NCBI GenBank assembly: GCA_036506495.1 | Contig: DASXRQ010000115.1 | Coordinates: forward strand, 62,001 to 126,000 | Direction of reading: 5' to 3' | Length of the DNA stretch: 64,000 bases | From: DASXRC01 sp036506495 | GTDB taxonomy: Bacteria; Actinomycetota; Actinomycetes; Mycobacteriales; Micromonosporaceae | Part shown: positions 1 to 8,393 of the stretch, piece after piece | Numbering within the stretch: position 1 is the first letter of the stretch | Layout of the letters: every line of letters begins with the position of its first letter | Notes under the pieces: generated by a model | The model's database searches: none | Told to the model about the DNA's origin: nothing | What the model saw: the letters and a program-made list of their open reading frames with translations, nothing else | Made by a program: the position numbers and the translations under genes

Positions 1-717
1 AATCTCGCCGCGCAGCCTGGTCGCGGTTGCCAACACGGTCACGGCCGCGAACAGCCCCAGGACCAGCACGAGCCGCCCCCACGCCAGATGGTTCATGAGT
101 TGCCACAACTCGCTCGTGAAGAACAGGAAGAACGTCACGAACAGCAGGGTCGGCATCGCCCGACCCTGCAGGTGCACCCCGCCGCGCATATCGCTGGCGG
201 CGTGCGCTATCGCCCGGGCGGCGAGTGCAACCAGGCCGTAGGCGGTCGCGAGCCAGGCCAGTGCGAAGATCGCGACGAACGCGGCCGCGAGAACGAGGCC
301 GGTCACGACGACCAACTGGAGCGTTGATGCGCCGGGGCGGCCGATGATCAGTGCCCTGTCGGCCCGGCCGTACGAGCCGATGAGGAGCAGGGGAATGAGG
401 ACCGGGGCTGCCGCGAAGGCGATGAGGACGGCCATCGCGCTGGTGCGTGACAACCGCGGCGTCCGGCGGGCCAACCGGGCGAGCGCGGCAGGCAGCCCGA
501 GCAGCATTACCACCAGCACCGCCGCGCCGACGAGCGCGACCACTCCGGGGCCGGTGCGGGCGAGCAGCACCGGGAGGCCGACGCTGACCACGATCACCGT
601 GGTCAGGAACGGGAGCATGCGCGGCAGGACGTGGGAGCGAAACCGGTAATCCTCGATCAGTTGAGGTACGCCCTGGGAAACGAACCACCGCTCGGTTCGC
701 TCGACCACAGAATCCAC
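1..717 (-). CDS. Multi-pass membrane protein, unknown function (C-terminus beyond left edge)
   Basis: The frame is open from a GTG at 715-717 to the left edge, giving 239 codons. An AGGAGG sits 8 nt upstream of the GTG. The protein begins with about 33 charged cytoplasmic residues (VDSVVERTERWFVSQGVPQL and following). Hydrophobic segments follow, roughly PFLTTVIVVSVGLPVLL, VALVGAAVLVVMLLGLPAAL, MAVLIAFAAAPVLIPLLLIG, VVVTGLVLAAAFVAIFALAW, LLFVTFFLFF and LVLVLGLFAAVTVLA. I recognise it only as a hypothetical actinobacterial integral membrane protein. It lies 59 bp downstream of the DinB-like gene on the same strand and may be cotranscribed. No catalytic motif is visible and no function is claimed. 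Confidence 0.75.
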   Translation of the reverse strand, partial: MDSVVERTERWFVSQGVPQLIEDYRFRSHVLPRMLPFLTTVIVVSVGLPVLLARTGPGVVALVGAAVLVVMLLGLPAALARLARRTPRLSRTSAMAVLIAFAAAPVLIPLLLIGSYGRADRALIIGRPGASTLQLVVVTGLVLAAAFVAIFALAWLATAYGLVALAARAIAHAASDMRGGVHLQGRAMPTLLFVTFFLFFTSELWQLMNHLAWGRLVLVLGLFAAVTVLATATRLRGEI

Positions 718-776
718 TCAGCTTGCCTCCTTTCCGCGCCGCGGCATCCGCAAACCCATCGCCCATCCCGTCCGGG

Positions 777-1454
777 TCAGGCCAGCAGCGGGAAGCGGTC
801 GGCGACGTCGCCGAGCGCCGCGCGGTCCCGCGCGTCGAGCTCGACCCTCCCGGTCGCCTTGAGCAGGTAGTCCTCGGGCATCCAGAGCCCCGGCCGGCCC
901 GCGTTCAGCAGACCGTCCATCGTGCACAGCGCCAGGCCGATCGCGTTCCGCCGCGGTGGCGTCGACCCCGGCAGGTCGACGGTCATGTCGAGGTGGTGCA
1001 CGACGGCCTCGGTGACGAGCGTCGCCAGGAAGTCCGGCACCGTGAGCACGTGCCCCTGGGTTGCCACGTAGCCGTGCGGGCTCGCGAGCGCCGCGGCCCG
1101 TTGCGCGGCCGGCGCTGTCTCCCTCCACACCCCGACGATGCCGGACGGCCGCACGAAGGCCGCCGCCGATCGCCGCACCCACCAGGCGTGCTCGACGGAT
1201 CCGCGCCGGTCGGGGTGGAACGGCGCCCAGTAGCTGACGTGGTCCACATCCGGCGGGCCGGCCGCCGGGGTGGCCAGCGCGACCAGTGCCCGCTGCGCGT
1301 CGCACAGCAGGTGGAAGAGCACGTCCGCGACGGCCCACCCGCGGCAGCGGGTGGGCCGCATCAGGTCGTCGTCGGTGAGCCCGATCGCGAACTCGGTGAC
1401 GCCGCCGTACGCGCCACGCAGTCCCGTCAGCGCCGTCTCGTAGGTCGGCCGCAC
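777..1454 (-). CDS. DinB-like / mycothiol-dependent maleylpyruvate isomerase family protein
   Basis: 225 residues. The N-terminal half is a DinB-type four-helix bundle, with the conserved stretch CRGWAVADVLFHLLCDAQRA near residues 38-57. The histidine of the FHLL segment and the later VVHHLDM segment near 165 fit the metal-binding histidines of this family. Actinobacterial members use or are predicted to use mycothiol as thiol cofactor. The specific substrate cannot be read here. Family members are often annotated as maleylpyruvate isomerase without being that enzyme. The start is a GTG. It precedes the membrane protein on the same strand and is separated by 49 bp from the upstream phosphoribosyltransferase. 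Confidence 0.8.
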   Translation of the reverse strand: MRPTYETALTGLRGAYGGVTEFAIGLTDDDLMRPTRCRGWAVADVLFHLLCDAQRALVALATPAAGPPDVDHVSYWAPFHPDRRGSVEHAWWVRRSAAAFVRPSGIVGVWRETAPAAQRAAALASPHGYVATQGHVLTVPDFLATLVTEAVVHHLDMTVDLPGSTPPRRNAIGLALCTMDGLLNAGRPGLWMPEDYLLKATGRVELDARDRAALGDVADRFPLLA

Positions 1455-1503
1455 CCCTCGATGGTCACACCGACGGGTGCGCCGCGCAGCCCGGTCGCAA
1501 CCG

Positions 1504-2151
1504 TCAGCCGGCGGCGTCGGGTGCGCTGGTGAGCAGCTCGGTCACCTCGGCATCGGTCACCTGGTGGAAGTCGCCGTAGTACCGGCTGACCGCGCCGAAG
1601 TCGGGCGGCGTGAGGGGACATACCACCTCGTCCGCGGTGCGGGCGACCGCCTCGTACGCGTCGGGCGCACCGACCGGGACCGCGACGACGACGCGCTCCG
1701 CGCCCATCCGGCGGGCGACCGCCACCGCGGCGCGGGCCGTGGCGCCGGTGGCCAATCCGTCATCGACGACGATCGCGGTACGGCCGGAGAGCTCCACCGG
1801 CCCCCGTCCGCCCCGGTAGCGCTCCTCGCGGCGCCGCAGCTCGACCGCCTCCGCGTCGGTGACCTCGGCGATCTGCGCCGGCTCGAGCCGGTACGCGATG
1901 TCCGGGTTGAGCACGCGTACACCGTCGGGACCCAGCGCACCGAACGCGACCTCCGGCGCCCACGGCACGCCGAGCTTGCGGACCACGAGCACATCCAGCG
2001 GTACGCCCAACGCCTGAGCGACGGCCGCCGCCACCGGTACGCCACCCCGAACCAGGCCGAGCACGACCACGTCGTGGCGTCCGGCATAGCCGGTGAGACG
2101 CCGGGCGAGCACACCTCCGGCGTCGGCGCGGTTGCGGTAGCCCCGGGTCAT
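1504..2151 (-). CDS. Phosphoribosyltransferase family protein
   Basis: 215 residues with a type I phosphoribosyltransferase fold. The PRPP-binding loop is clear (AIVVDDGLATGATARAAVAV, about residues 125-144): hydrophobic strand, two acidic residues, then the GATA turn. The N-terminal part (VLGLVRGGVPVAAAVAQALG) resembles the pyrophosphate loop region. Family members include stand-alone actinobacterial proteins of unknown base specificity, so orotate, adenine or other specificity cannot be assigned. Its ATG overlaps the TGA of the upstream membrane glycosyltransferase-like gene (ATGA), so translation is probably coupled to it. Confidence 0.85.
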   Translation of the reverse strand: MTRGYRNRADAGGVLARRLTGYAGRHDVVVLGLVRGGVPVAAAVAQALGVPLDVLVVRKLGVPWAPEVAFGALGPDGVRVLNPDIAYRLEPAQIAEVTDAEAVELRRREERYRGGRGPVELSGRTAIVVDDGLATGATARAAVAVARRMGAERVVVAVPVGAPDAYEAVARTADEVVCPLTPPDFGAVSRYYGDFHQVTDAEVTELLTSAPDAAG

Positions 2152-3488
2152 CCCTTAGGTGTACGCGATTCGAGCGCCGGCCGCCTGCCCGCCCCCGGAT
2201 TACGTACCGTCGATGGCGGTTCACCGAGGGGCTCGACCCGGAGCGCCGGTGCCCAAGCCAGGAACGCCACCGGGTAGAGCAGGTACCCGAAGCGGGTGGA
2301 CGGCATCAACAGGATGGCGGCGAGTAGGCCGTACGCACAGAACAGTGCCGTCGACGCGGCCGTACGCGGCGGCCGGCGCACGAGAGTCCCCGCGATGGCC
2401 ACCCCCGCGGCGACCAGCAGCGCCGCGGCGATCACCCGCCCGTCGGGCAGCCCGGTCGCGATCGCGTGACCAGGGAACGGGGACTGGGCGGGGCTTTCGA
2501 CCAGTCCGCGACCGAGCGGGAAGCGCACCACGTTCTCCGTGGCCGCGTCGGGGTCGACGACCACCGCCGGCACGATCGTCGCGACGGGGATGCCGATCGC
2601 GCCCGCCGCGAATGTCGCGAACCCGCGCCACCGTTGCCGCCAGGCCACGTGCACGAGCAGCACCAGGGCGACCGGCCAGGCGAATAGCTTGAGCGCACCC
2701 GCGACTCCCACCGCGACTCCGGCCGCACCGAACCGGGACCGGGCGCACAGCGCGAGCGCGAGCAGGCACAGTGCGAGCACCGGAAGGTCGTCGCCACCGG
2801 TGGCGAGCGTCAGCGCCCACAGCGGCAGCACGGTGACGGCCTGCACCGCGCGCACCAGCACCGCCGGCGTCGCGGAACGCCGGAGCACACCGACCGCGAG
2901 GGCGAGTGCGACGGCGGCCACCACCGCGAACCAGAGCCGCGCGTCGGTCCACCAGGCGGTGCCGAACACCGCGCGCGGCAGGCCGAACAGTGCCATGCCG
3001 GGCTGGTACGGCAGGTAGCCGAGCAGCCGTTCGGATTCGGGCAGCGCGGCGATGGCGTCGTGCCCCAGGTACGGCGTCCCGTGGTGGAGCAGGCGCGCCC
3101 CACCGTTCTCGACGACCACGACCTCCTCCTGCGCCCGGTCGACGCTGCCCCCGGCGCGCTGGATCGACTGGATCAGCATCGGCAGCAGCGCGGTCGCCGC
3201 CCACGTCAGCACGGTCAGGGCGGCTCGCGCCGGCGTACCGGCCAACGTGGAGCCGTCGCCCCGGCGGCGCGAGATCAGCTGGCCAACGACGACGGTCGCG
3301 GCCACGGCGTACCCGATCGTGGCGATAGTGCCCCATGCCCGGTGCGGTGCGAGCGTCGACGTGCCAGCGGTGATCGCGGCGAACGCGGCCGACAGCCCGT
3401 AGAGGGCGAGGTCGACCGCGAGGCCGCCGGCGGCGCCGTCCATCGCGGCCCAACGCCGCGCGGCCGGCCCGGGCGCGGATGAAATCAC
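2148..3488 (-). CDS. GT87-like (DUF2029) multi-pass membrane glycosyltransferase
   Basis: 446 residues with about ten hydrophobic segments. It has the layout of polyprenyl-phosphate-dependent mannosyltransferases of the GT87/DUF2029 group: an extracytoplasmic loop after the second or third helix (around GTPYLGHDAIAALPESERLL), the segment YLPYQPGMALFGLP, and a C-terminal GYLLYPVAFLAWAP helix. Such enzymes transfer sugars from polyprenyl phosphate on the outer face of the membrane. Donor and acceptor are not known here. The GTG start overlaps the stop of the GGDEF-EAL gene (GTGA), and its own stop overlaps the phosphoribosyltransferase start. The three genes form a coupled operon. Confidence 0.75.
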   Translation of the reverse strand: MISSAPGPAARRWAAMDGAAGGLAVDLALYGLSAAFAAITAGTSTLAPHRAWGTIATIGYAVAATVVVGQLISRRRGDGSTLAGTPARAALTVLTWAATALLPMLIQSIQRAGGSVDRAQEEVVVVENGGARLLHHGTPYLGHDAIAALPESERLLGYLPYQPGMALFGLPRAVFGTAWWTDARLWFAVVAAVALALAVGVLRRSATPAVLVRAVQAVTVLPLWALTLATGGDDLPVLALCLLALALCARSRFGAAGVAVGVAGALKLFAWPVALVLLVHVAWRQRWRGFATFAAGAIGIPVATIVPAVVVDPDAATENVVRFPLGRGLVESPAQSPFPGHAIATGLPDGRVIAAALLVAAGVAIAGTLVRRPPRTAASTALFCAYGLLAAILLMPSTRFGYLLYPVAFLAWAPALRVEPLGEPPSTVRNPGAGRRPALESRTPKG

Positions 3489-6013
3489 GCGGGCAGGTCC
3501 GGCAGACGCTCCTCGCGGCTACGCCCGACCATACGCCGCTTGGGGATCCGGACCACGGCACCGTCCTCGTGCAGCGCCGGCGCGAACGCCCCCGGCCGTC
3601 CACCGGTCCCCCGGTGCAGCGCGGCGAGGAGCCGCGTCTGTGGCATCGGCCGGGCGAACAGGTGACCCTGGCCGGCGCCGCAGCCCAGCTCCCACAGGGT
3701 GCGGCGCTGCGGTTCGCTTTCGACGCCCTCGGCAACGACGACGAGGTCGAGGCTGCGGGCGAGTTCGACGGTCGAACGGACGACGGCGGCCGCCTCGGCG
3801 GACGACTCCATGGCGCCGATGAACGCGCGGTCGATCTTCAGCTCGTTCACCGGGACGCGGGAGAGCACCGATAGCGACGAGTAGCCGGTGCCAAAATCGT
3901 CCAGCGCCAGCCGGACGCCCTCGTCGCGGAGCTGACCGAGCACCCGGTCGACGACCTCGAGCTGGCTGATCGTCAACGTCTCGGTGAGCTCCAGGAAGAG
4001 TCGGTCGGCGGGCAGGTTGTGCGCCCGCAGCCGGGCCGCCACGCTGCTCGGGAAGCGCGGATCGAGCAGGCTGCGCGGGGACACGTTCACCGCCACCGGC
4101 AGGTCGAAGCCGGCGTCTCGCCAGGTCACGGCCGCGACCAGCGCCTGCTCGAGCACCGCGTCCGCGAACGCGGGTAGCAGGCCGGACCGCTCGACCGCGT
4201 CCAGGAACCGGCGCGGGTCCAGGTCGCCGCGGTCCGGGTGATGCCACCGGGCCAGCGCCTCCGCCGCGATCACCTCGCCGCTGGCCAGATCGACGATCGG
4301 CTGGAAGTTGACGGTGAACTCGTGTTCCGCGACCGCCCGGGGCAGGTCGCCGCCGAGCGCCAGCCGCCCGACGTCGGCGGTGTCCCGGGCGCGGGCGTAC
4401 ACCGCGATCGGTTGGCCGGTGCGCTTCGCCTGGTACATGGCGACGTCCGCGCGCCGGAGCAGCTCGACGACCCCGCCGGCGCCGGGCGCGACCGCTATCC
4501 CGCCGCTCGCCTCGACGCTGATCCGCATGCCGTCGATCTCGATCGGCTCGTTCAGCCCGGTGAGCGCCAGCTCGGCCCGGTGCGCCGCGATCGCCGGCGC
4601 CGGCAACCCGGCGTACAGCACCGCGAACTCGTCACCGCCGAGCCTGGCCACCAGGTCCCCCGGCCCGACCACGGCACGCAGCCGGTCGGCGACGGCGATC
4701 AGGACCTGATCTCCGGCCGCGTGCCCGAGCGTGTCGTTGACCTCCTTGAAGTGGTTGAGGTCGATCAGCAGCAGGGCGATCACACCGTCCGCGTGCCGGC
4801 GGCCCAGCAGGTCCGCGCCGTGATCCAGCAGCCGGCGGCGGTTGGGCAGGCCGGTTAGGGAGTCGTGAGCCGCCGCGTGAGCGTGTTCCTCGGCGGCGCG
4901 CTCGAGCTCGGCGTAGGCGGACGCGTTGCGGATCGCGGTGCACAGCGCGGACGCAAAGGTCTTCAGCGTGTACAGCTCCCGCTCGGAGAGCGTGACCGAG
5001 GCGCGGAACCTCAGCCGCAGTACGCCGATGTCATCGGCGCCCTCGTAGCCCTCGAGGGAAACCGCCATCACCCTGGTCGCGTCGACCGGGGCGTGATCGG
5101 GCTGGCCGTCGTACAGGATGTCGAGACCGTCGCCGCGAACGAGCCGTCGGCGTCCCTCCAACCAGATCTCGACCTCCACCTCGTCCGCGGAGAAGAGGGC
5201 CGCCGCGCTCCTCGTGGCGGCGCGCAGAACATGATCCAGGCTGACATCGTTGAGCGCGTCCGTGGCCTCGGCCAGCCGTTGCCACGCCTCGCGCTCGGCC
5301 ACGGAGCGGAGCCGGTTGGAATACCAGAGGTGGAGGCAGAGCACGATTGGCGGCACCGCCACGACCAGACGTCCATCGGCCTCGAGCAGCGCGAGCGCAA
5401 TCGCGCTGACCGCGAATCGGGCGACGAATGAGGCGATGCGGATGTCCGGGTGGGCCGCAAACCGGACGCGGATCTTCGTACGCGACGCGATCGCGATGAT
5501 CGGGATGGACAACACCTCATCCACCACGTTCATCGCGAGGTACGCGATGATGAGTGCGCCGACGTGGTCCAGCGGGTGACCGGGGTGTGCCGTCGCACCG
5601 AGCGATATGACAACCAGCGCGCCGGTGGCGGCCACGAGGACGCTCTTGGCTATACCGAAGAAGGCCTTCTCCGGGGACACGCGCAGGATCGACGAGGCGA
5701 CGGCGCTGCCGATCGCCGTGCACAGCACCACCCAGGACGCCGGCGCCACCGCGAGCCCGATGAGAATGGCGGCGTCGGTCCACGCCGTGCCGTGCCGATT
5801 CGACCGGATGCGCACGTTGACGACGGCGAGTCGGGCCACCGCGATCAGGAAGACCAGCGCCCCGATGGTCGCGAGCGAATTGCGCTGCGGCACGTTATCG
5901 GTCACTGTCGCCACGGCGGCCAGCACCACGGCGGGCGCCGCGAGCGACACGACAAGACCGACCAGCAGCCGCAAGCGCCGGTCGGTCGCGTCATCGTACG
6001 TACCGCGAGCCAA
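3485..6013 (-). CDS. Membrane GGDEF-EAL cyclic-di-GMP enzyme
   Basis: 842 residues. Residues 15-235 hold about eight membrane segments, followed by a GAF-like region (about 250-370). The GGDEF domain starts at DSLTGLPNRR (384-393) and has an intact RLGGDEFAVL (458-466). The EAL domain has AAEALARWHH, NVSPRSLL, LELTETL, DDFGTGYSSL and AEGVES, the residues expected of an active phosphodiesterase. Both activities therefore look intact, and the net direction (c-di-GMP made or broken) cannot be read. The start is TTG at 6011-6013, supported by GAGGA 6 nt upstream. It heads a coupled operon with the GT87-like and phosphoribosyltransferase genes. Confidence 0.9.
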   Translation of the reverse strand: MARGTYDDATDRRLRLLVGLVVSLAAPAVVLAAVATVTDNVPQRNSLATIGALVFLIAVARLAVVNVRIRSNRHGTAWTDAAILIGLAVAPASWVVLCTAIGSAVASSILRVSPEKAFFGIAKSVLVAATGALVVISLGATAHPGHPLDHVGALIIAYLAMNVVDEVLSIPIIAIASRTKIRVRFAAHPDIRIASFVARFAVSAIALALLEADGRLVVAVPPIVLCLHLWYSNRLRSVAEREAWQRLAEATDALNDVSLDHVLRAATRSAAALFSADEVEVEIWLEGRRRLVRGDGLDILYDGQPDHAPVDATRVMAVSLEGYEGADDIGVLRLRFRASVTLSERELYTLKTFASALCTAIRNASAYAELERAAEEHAHAAAHDSLTGLPNRRRLLDHGADLLGRRHADGVIALLLIDLNHFKEVNDTLGHAAGDQVLIAVADRLRAVVGPGDLVARLGGDEFAVLYAGLPAPAIAAHRAELALTGLNEPIEIDGMRISVEASGGIAVAPGAGGVVELLRRADVAMYQAKRTGQPIAVYARARDTADVGRLALGGDLPRAVAEHEFTVNFQPIVDLASGEVIAAEALARWHHPDRGDLDPRRFLDAVERSGLLPAFADAVLEQALVAAVTWRDAGFDLPVAVNVSPRSLLDPRFPSSVAARLRAHNLPADRLFLELTETLTISQLEVVDRVLGQLRDEGVRLALDDFGTGYSSLSVLSRVPVNELKIDRAFIGAMESSAEAAAVVRSTVELARSLDLVVVAEGVESEPQRRTLWELGCGAGQGHLFARPMPQTRLLAALHRGTGGRPGAFAPALHEDGAVVRIPKRRMVGRSREERLPDLPA

Positions 6014-6449
6014 CGTCAGTCCTCACCGAACGTCCGGTTGCGAAAGGACGTGCTCGCAAGCCTAGGCGGTATTCAACCGCCTGTCAGGGCCGATCAGCCC
6101 CACTCATTGCTACGCATGTCGGTCTCCTCGTCGGGTCTTGAACGAGAGGTCGAGTCGAGGACTCTCGTTGTGCGACGAGGTGGAGCTTACGTGTCGGAGA
6201 GCGGGCTTCGTACCGATAGCTGTCCATATATGCGCGATTCGATAACTCCGAAATATTTTGTCACTCGGAGTCCGCATTCGGCAACGTAGCGCGTTTATCG
6301 GGCTCGGTGGGGACGGTTTCTGCAATACCCCGAACGTGGGGCCGAACACACTCACTTTGGGTCGGTGTCCCGAACTCGCCCACGGACCGCCTGTCCGTGT
6401 TTTGTGCGACCACAATAGTTAGACGCCTACCTGAAGCGCCAAGTTCGGG
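6014..6449. other. 436-bp non-coding region, comparatively AT-rich
   Basis: This lies between the stop of the TSUP permease gene (6450) and the TTG start of the GGDEF-EAL gene (6013), both on the minus strand, so it should hold the promoter of the c-di-GMP operon. Base composition is visibly lower in GC than the flanks, especially 6225-6310. An inverted repeat ACTCCGA/TCGGAGT (6245-6251 and 6265-6271, 13-nt AT-rich loop) is the only clear structure. No convincing gene or RNA was found. Confidence 0.55.
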
Positions 6450-7172
6450 TCACATGGACGCGGCCCGCACCAACGTCACAATCGACGTGACAATCAGCGC
6501 ACAGAGCACCATCCGACGGAACCGGTTCGGATCCAACCGTGCGAAGGCCCGATTTCCGGCCCACCAGCCGAACGCCACGCCGGGCACGCCGGCCGCTGCG
6601 AGTGCGATAGCGACGCCGTGAATCTGCCCCGTCAACCCGAAACCCGCCAGACCCACCGCGCCGCTGCCGACGAAGAACGCGGCGAGGCTGGCTCGGAAGG
6701 TACGCGGGTCGAAGTCCATTCCACGGAACGCGGCCACCACCGGCGGGCCGTTGACCCCGGTCGCGGTCGCGAGCACGCCGGCAACCAGGCCGGCCCCGGC
6801 GACGGCCGCCGGGCCGGTGCCGACGCGCACGCCACGCCACACCATCGCGGTGCACGCCAGCACCACGATCGCGATCAGGATGCCGAGCATCCTCTCCGGC
6901 GCCACGGCCAGGACGAGCAGGCCCACCGGCATGCCCAGGGCGGTCGCGGCCAGCAGGCCGGCGACCGGACGCCAGCGGACATGCGCCCGTTCCCGCAGCG
7001 CGATCATCACCGTCAGCACCAGGCCGATCAGCGAGACCGTCACGATCGCGGTGTGCGCGTCGGTCGCCATCGCGAGCAGCGGCACTGCGACGAGCGCGAA
7101 ACCGAAGCCGGTCGTCGCCTGCGTCGCGGCGGCGACCAGGACGATCACGAATGCGGCCAGGAGTACGGGCAT
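6450..7172 (-). CDS. TSUP (TauE/SafE) family membrane permease
   Basis: 240 residues, about eight membrane segments in two repeats, as in the sulfite exporter TauE/SafE family. The N-terminal repeat begins with the family-typical ATQATTGFGFALVAVPLLA. A second copy of the motif pattern appears in the middle as GVLATATGVNGPPVVAAF. TSUP members export or import organosulfur compounds or other small anions, but the substrate is not predictable here. Start is ATG. It is divergent from moaC with 195 bp between, so the two may share an upstream region. A link with sulfur supply for molybdopterin is possible but unproven. Confidence 0.85.
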   Translation of the reverse strand: MPVLLAAFVIVLVAAATQATTGFGFALVAVPLLAMATDAHTAIVTVSLIGLVLTVMIALRERAHVRWRPVAGLLAATALGMPVGLLVLAVAPERMLGILIAIVVLACTAMVWRGVRVGTGPAAVAGAGLVAGVLATATGVNGPPVVAAFRGMDFDPRTFRASLAAFFVGSGAVGLAGFGLTGQIHGVAIALAAAGVPGVAFGWWAGNRAFARLDPNRFRRMVLCALIVTSIVTLVRAASM

Positions 7173-7270
7173 CGCGGCAATTCTCCCGAATCCGATCGCC
7201 GCGTGCTCCCTGGTGTGGGCAACTCCACGCCGTCGCCGTGCGTACCTCGCCGCGAATATAGGCTCGCAAC

Positions 7271-7376
7271 GTGAGCGAGCGAAGCGAGCGAACCGGCTGG
7301 CTCAGTAGCGTCCGCGAACGTGGCCCCCGAGCGGAACGCGAGGAGGCAGCGTGAGCGAGGAGGCAGCGTGAGCGAG
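7271..7376 (+). repeat. Three GTGAGCGAG copies including a duplicated SD-start module
   Basis: GTGAGCGAG occurs at 7271-7279, 7351-7359 and 7368-7376. The first is followed by a tandem 9-bp repeat AGCGAGCGA (7274-7291). The last two belong to a 17-bp tandem duplication that contains GAGGAGG, CAGC and GTG. The third GTG is the moaC start. The second GTG opens a six-codon frame whose TGA overlaps the moaC GTG. Confidence 0.7.
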
Positions 7377-7850
7377 GGGCGGGAGCTGACCCACGTCGAC
7401 GCGGCGGGCGCCGCGCGCATGGTGGACGTGTCGAGCAAGCCGGTGACGGTGCGCCGCGCGGTCGCGGCCGGTCTGGTCCACACGACGGCCGACGTCATCG
7501 AGCTGCTGCGCCGCGACGGCCTGCCCAAGGGCGACGCGCTCGCGGTGGCCCGGATCGCCGGGATCATGGGCGCCAAGCGGACTCCGGATCTCGTGCCGCT
7601 CTGCCACCCAATCGCGCTGCACGCGGTCACCGTCGATTTCGAACTCACCGAGTCGACGGTGGAGATCACCGCGGTGGCCACCACCGCGGACCGGACGGGC
7701 GTCGAGATGGAGGCCATGACCGCCGTCGCGGCCGCCGGGCTCGCCCTCATGGACATGGTCAAGGCCGTGGATCCGGCGGCGTCCATCGAGGGCGTACGCG
7801 TGCTGCGCAAGGAGGGCGGGAAGACCGGCCTCTGGGTACGGCCGGAATGA
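7368..7850 (+). CDS. moaC: Cyclic pyranopterin monophosphate synthase MoaC
   Basis: 160 residues from the GTG at 7368. MoaC converts the MoaA product to cyclic pyranopterin monophosphate in the first stage of molybdenum cofactor synthesis. Family signatures are present: HVDAAGAARMVDVSSKPVTVRRA at the N-terminus, GIMGAKRTPDLVPLCHPI in the middle (Lys and His of the active site) and EAMTAVAAAGLALMDMVKAV with the catalytic lysine of DMVKA. The start was chosen because GAGGAGG lies 4 nt upstream and the protein then begins like other MoaC proteins; an in-frame ATG at 7320 would add an Arg-rich tail with no SD. Its stop overlaps mog (ATGA). Confidence 0.93.
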   Translation: MSEGRELTHVDAAGAARMVDVSSKPVTVRRAVAAGLVHTTADVIELLRRDGLPKGDALAVARIAGIMGAKRTPDLVPLCHPIALHAVTVDFELTESTVEITAVATTADRTGVEMEAMTAVAAAGLALMDMVKAVDPAASIEGVRVLRKEGGKTGLWVRPE

Positions 7851-8383
7851 TCAGCGCACGGGTCATCGTGGCGTCCAACCGGGCGGCCTCCGGGGTGTAC
7901 GCGGACACCAGCGGCCCACTCCTCGTCGAGGGGCTTCGCCAGCTCGGCTGCGAGGTCCCCGACCCGATCGTCGTGCCGGACGGAGAGCCGGTCGCGGTGG
8001 CCCTGCGCGATGCGATCTCGGCCGGGGTCGACGTGGTGCTCACCAGCGGCGGCACCGGGATCACCCCGACCGATCGCACACCCGACCTCACCCGCGCGGT
8101 GCTCGACTACGAGATTCCCGGCATCGCGGAGGCGATTCGGGCGTACGGGCGGGACGCGGTGCCCACCTCGGCGCTCTCCCGCGGGCTGGCCGGGGTGGCC
8201 GGGCGGACCCTGGTGGTGAACCTGCCCGGTTCGCGCGGTGGCGCACGGGACGGCCTGGCCGTGCTCGGTCCGATCCTCGGTCATGCCGTCGACCAACTGC
8301 GCGGAGGTGACCACGGCGTCGCAGACGCCCGCGTCCACCCACGCGCCGGAGGCACCGGCGCGGCCGCCGACTTCACGGCCTAG
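7847..8383 (+). CDS. MoaB/Mog family molybdopterin adenylyltransferase
   Basis: 178 residues. This family adenylylates molybdopterin before molybdenum insertion by MoeA. Conserved motifs are LTSGGTGITPTDRTPD (about residues 65-80) and NLPGSRGGARDGLAVL (about 125-140), the MPT-binding loops of the MogA/MoaB fold. The last 25 residues after VDQLRGG are low-complexity and probably disordered. ATGA overlap with moaC indicates translational coupling. The stop codon TAG lies inside the candidate -10 of moeA. Confidence 0.9.
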   Translation: MISARVIVASNRAASGVYADTSGPLLVEGLRQLGCEVPDPIVVPDGEPVAVALRDAISAGVDVVLTSGGTGITPTDRTPDLTRAVLDYEIPGIAEAIRAYGRDAVPTSALSRGLAGVAGRTLVVNLPGSRGGARDGLAVLGPILGHAVDQLRGGDHGVADARVHPRAGGTGAAADFTA

Positions 8384-8386
8384 GCT
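8381..8386 (+). promoter_or_regulatory. Candidate leaderless -10 for moeA
   Basis: TAGGCT lies 7 nt before the moeA ATG, the spacing expected for a leaderless actinobacterial transcript. It overlaps the mog stop codon. It suggests moeA/moaE can be transcribed separately from moaC/mog. Confidence 0.4.
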
Positions 8387-8393
8387 CCGCTGT

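Noticed and set aside
6110..6415. 101-codon frame on the minus strand in the non-coding gap
   Set aside because: Composition and codon use differ from all neighbours, no SD and no recognisable motif; it probably arises from the open low-GC stretch.
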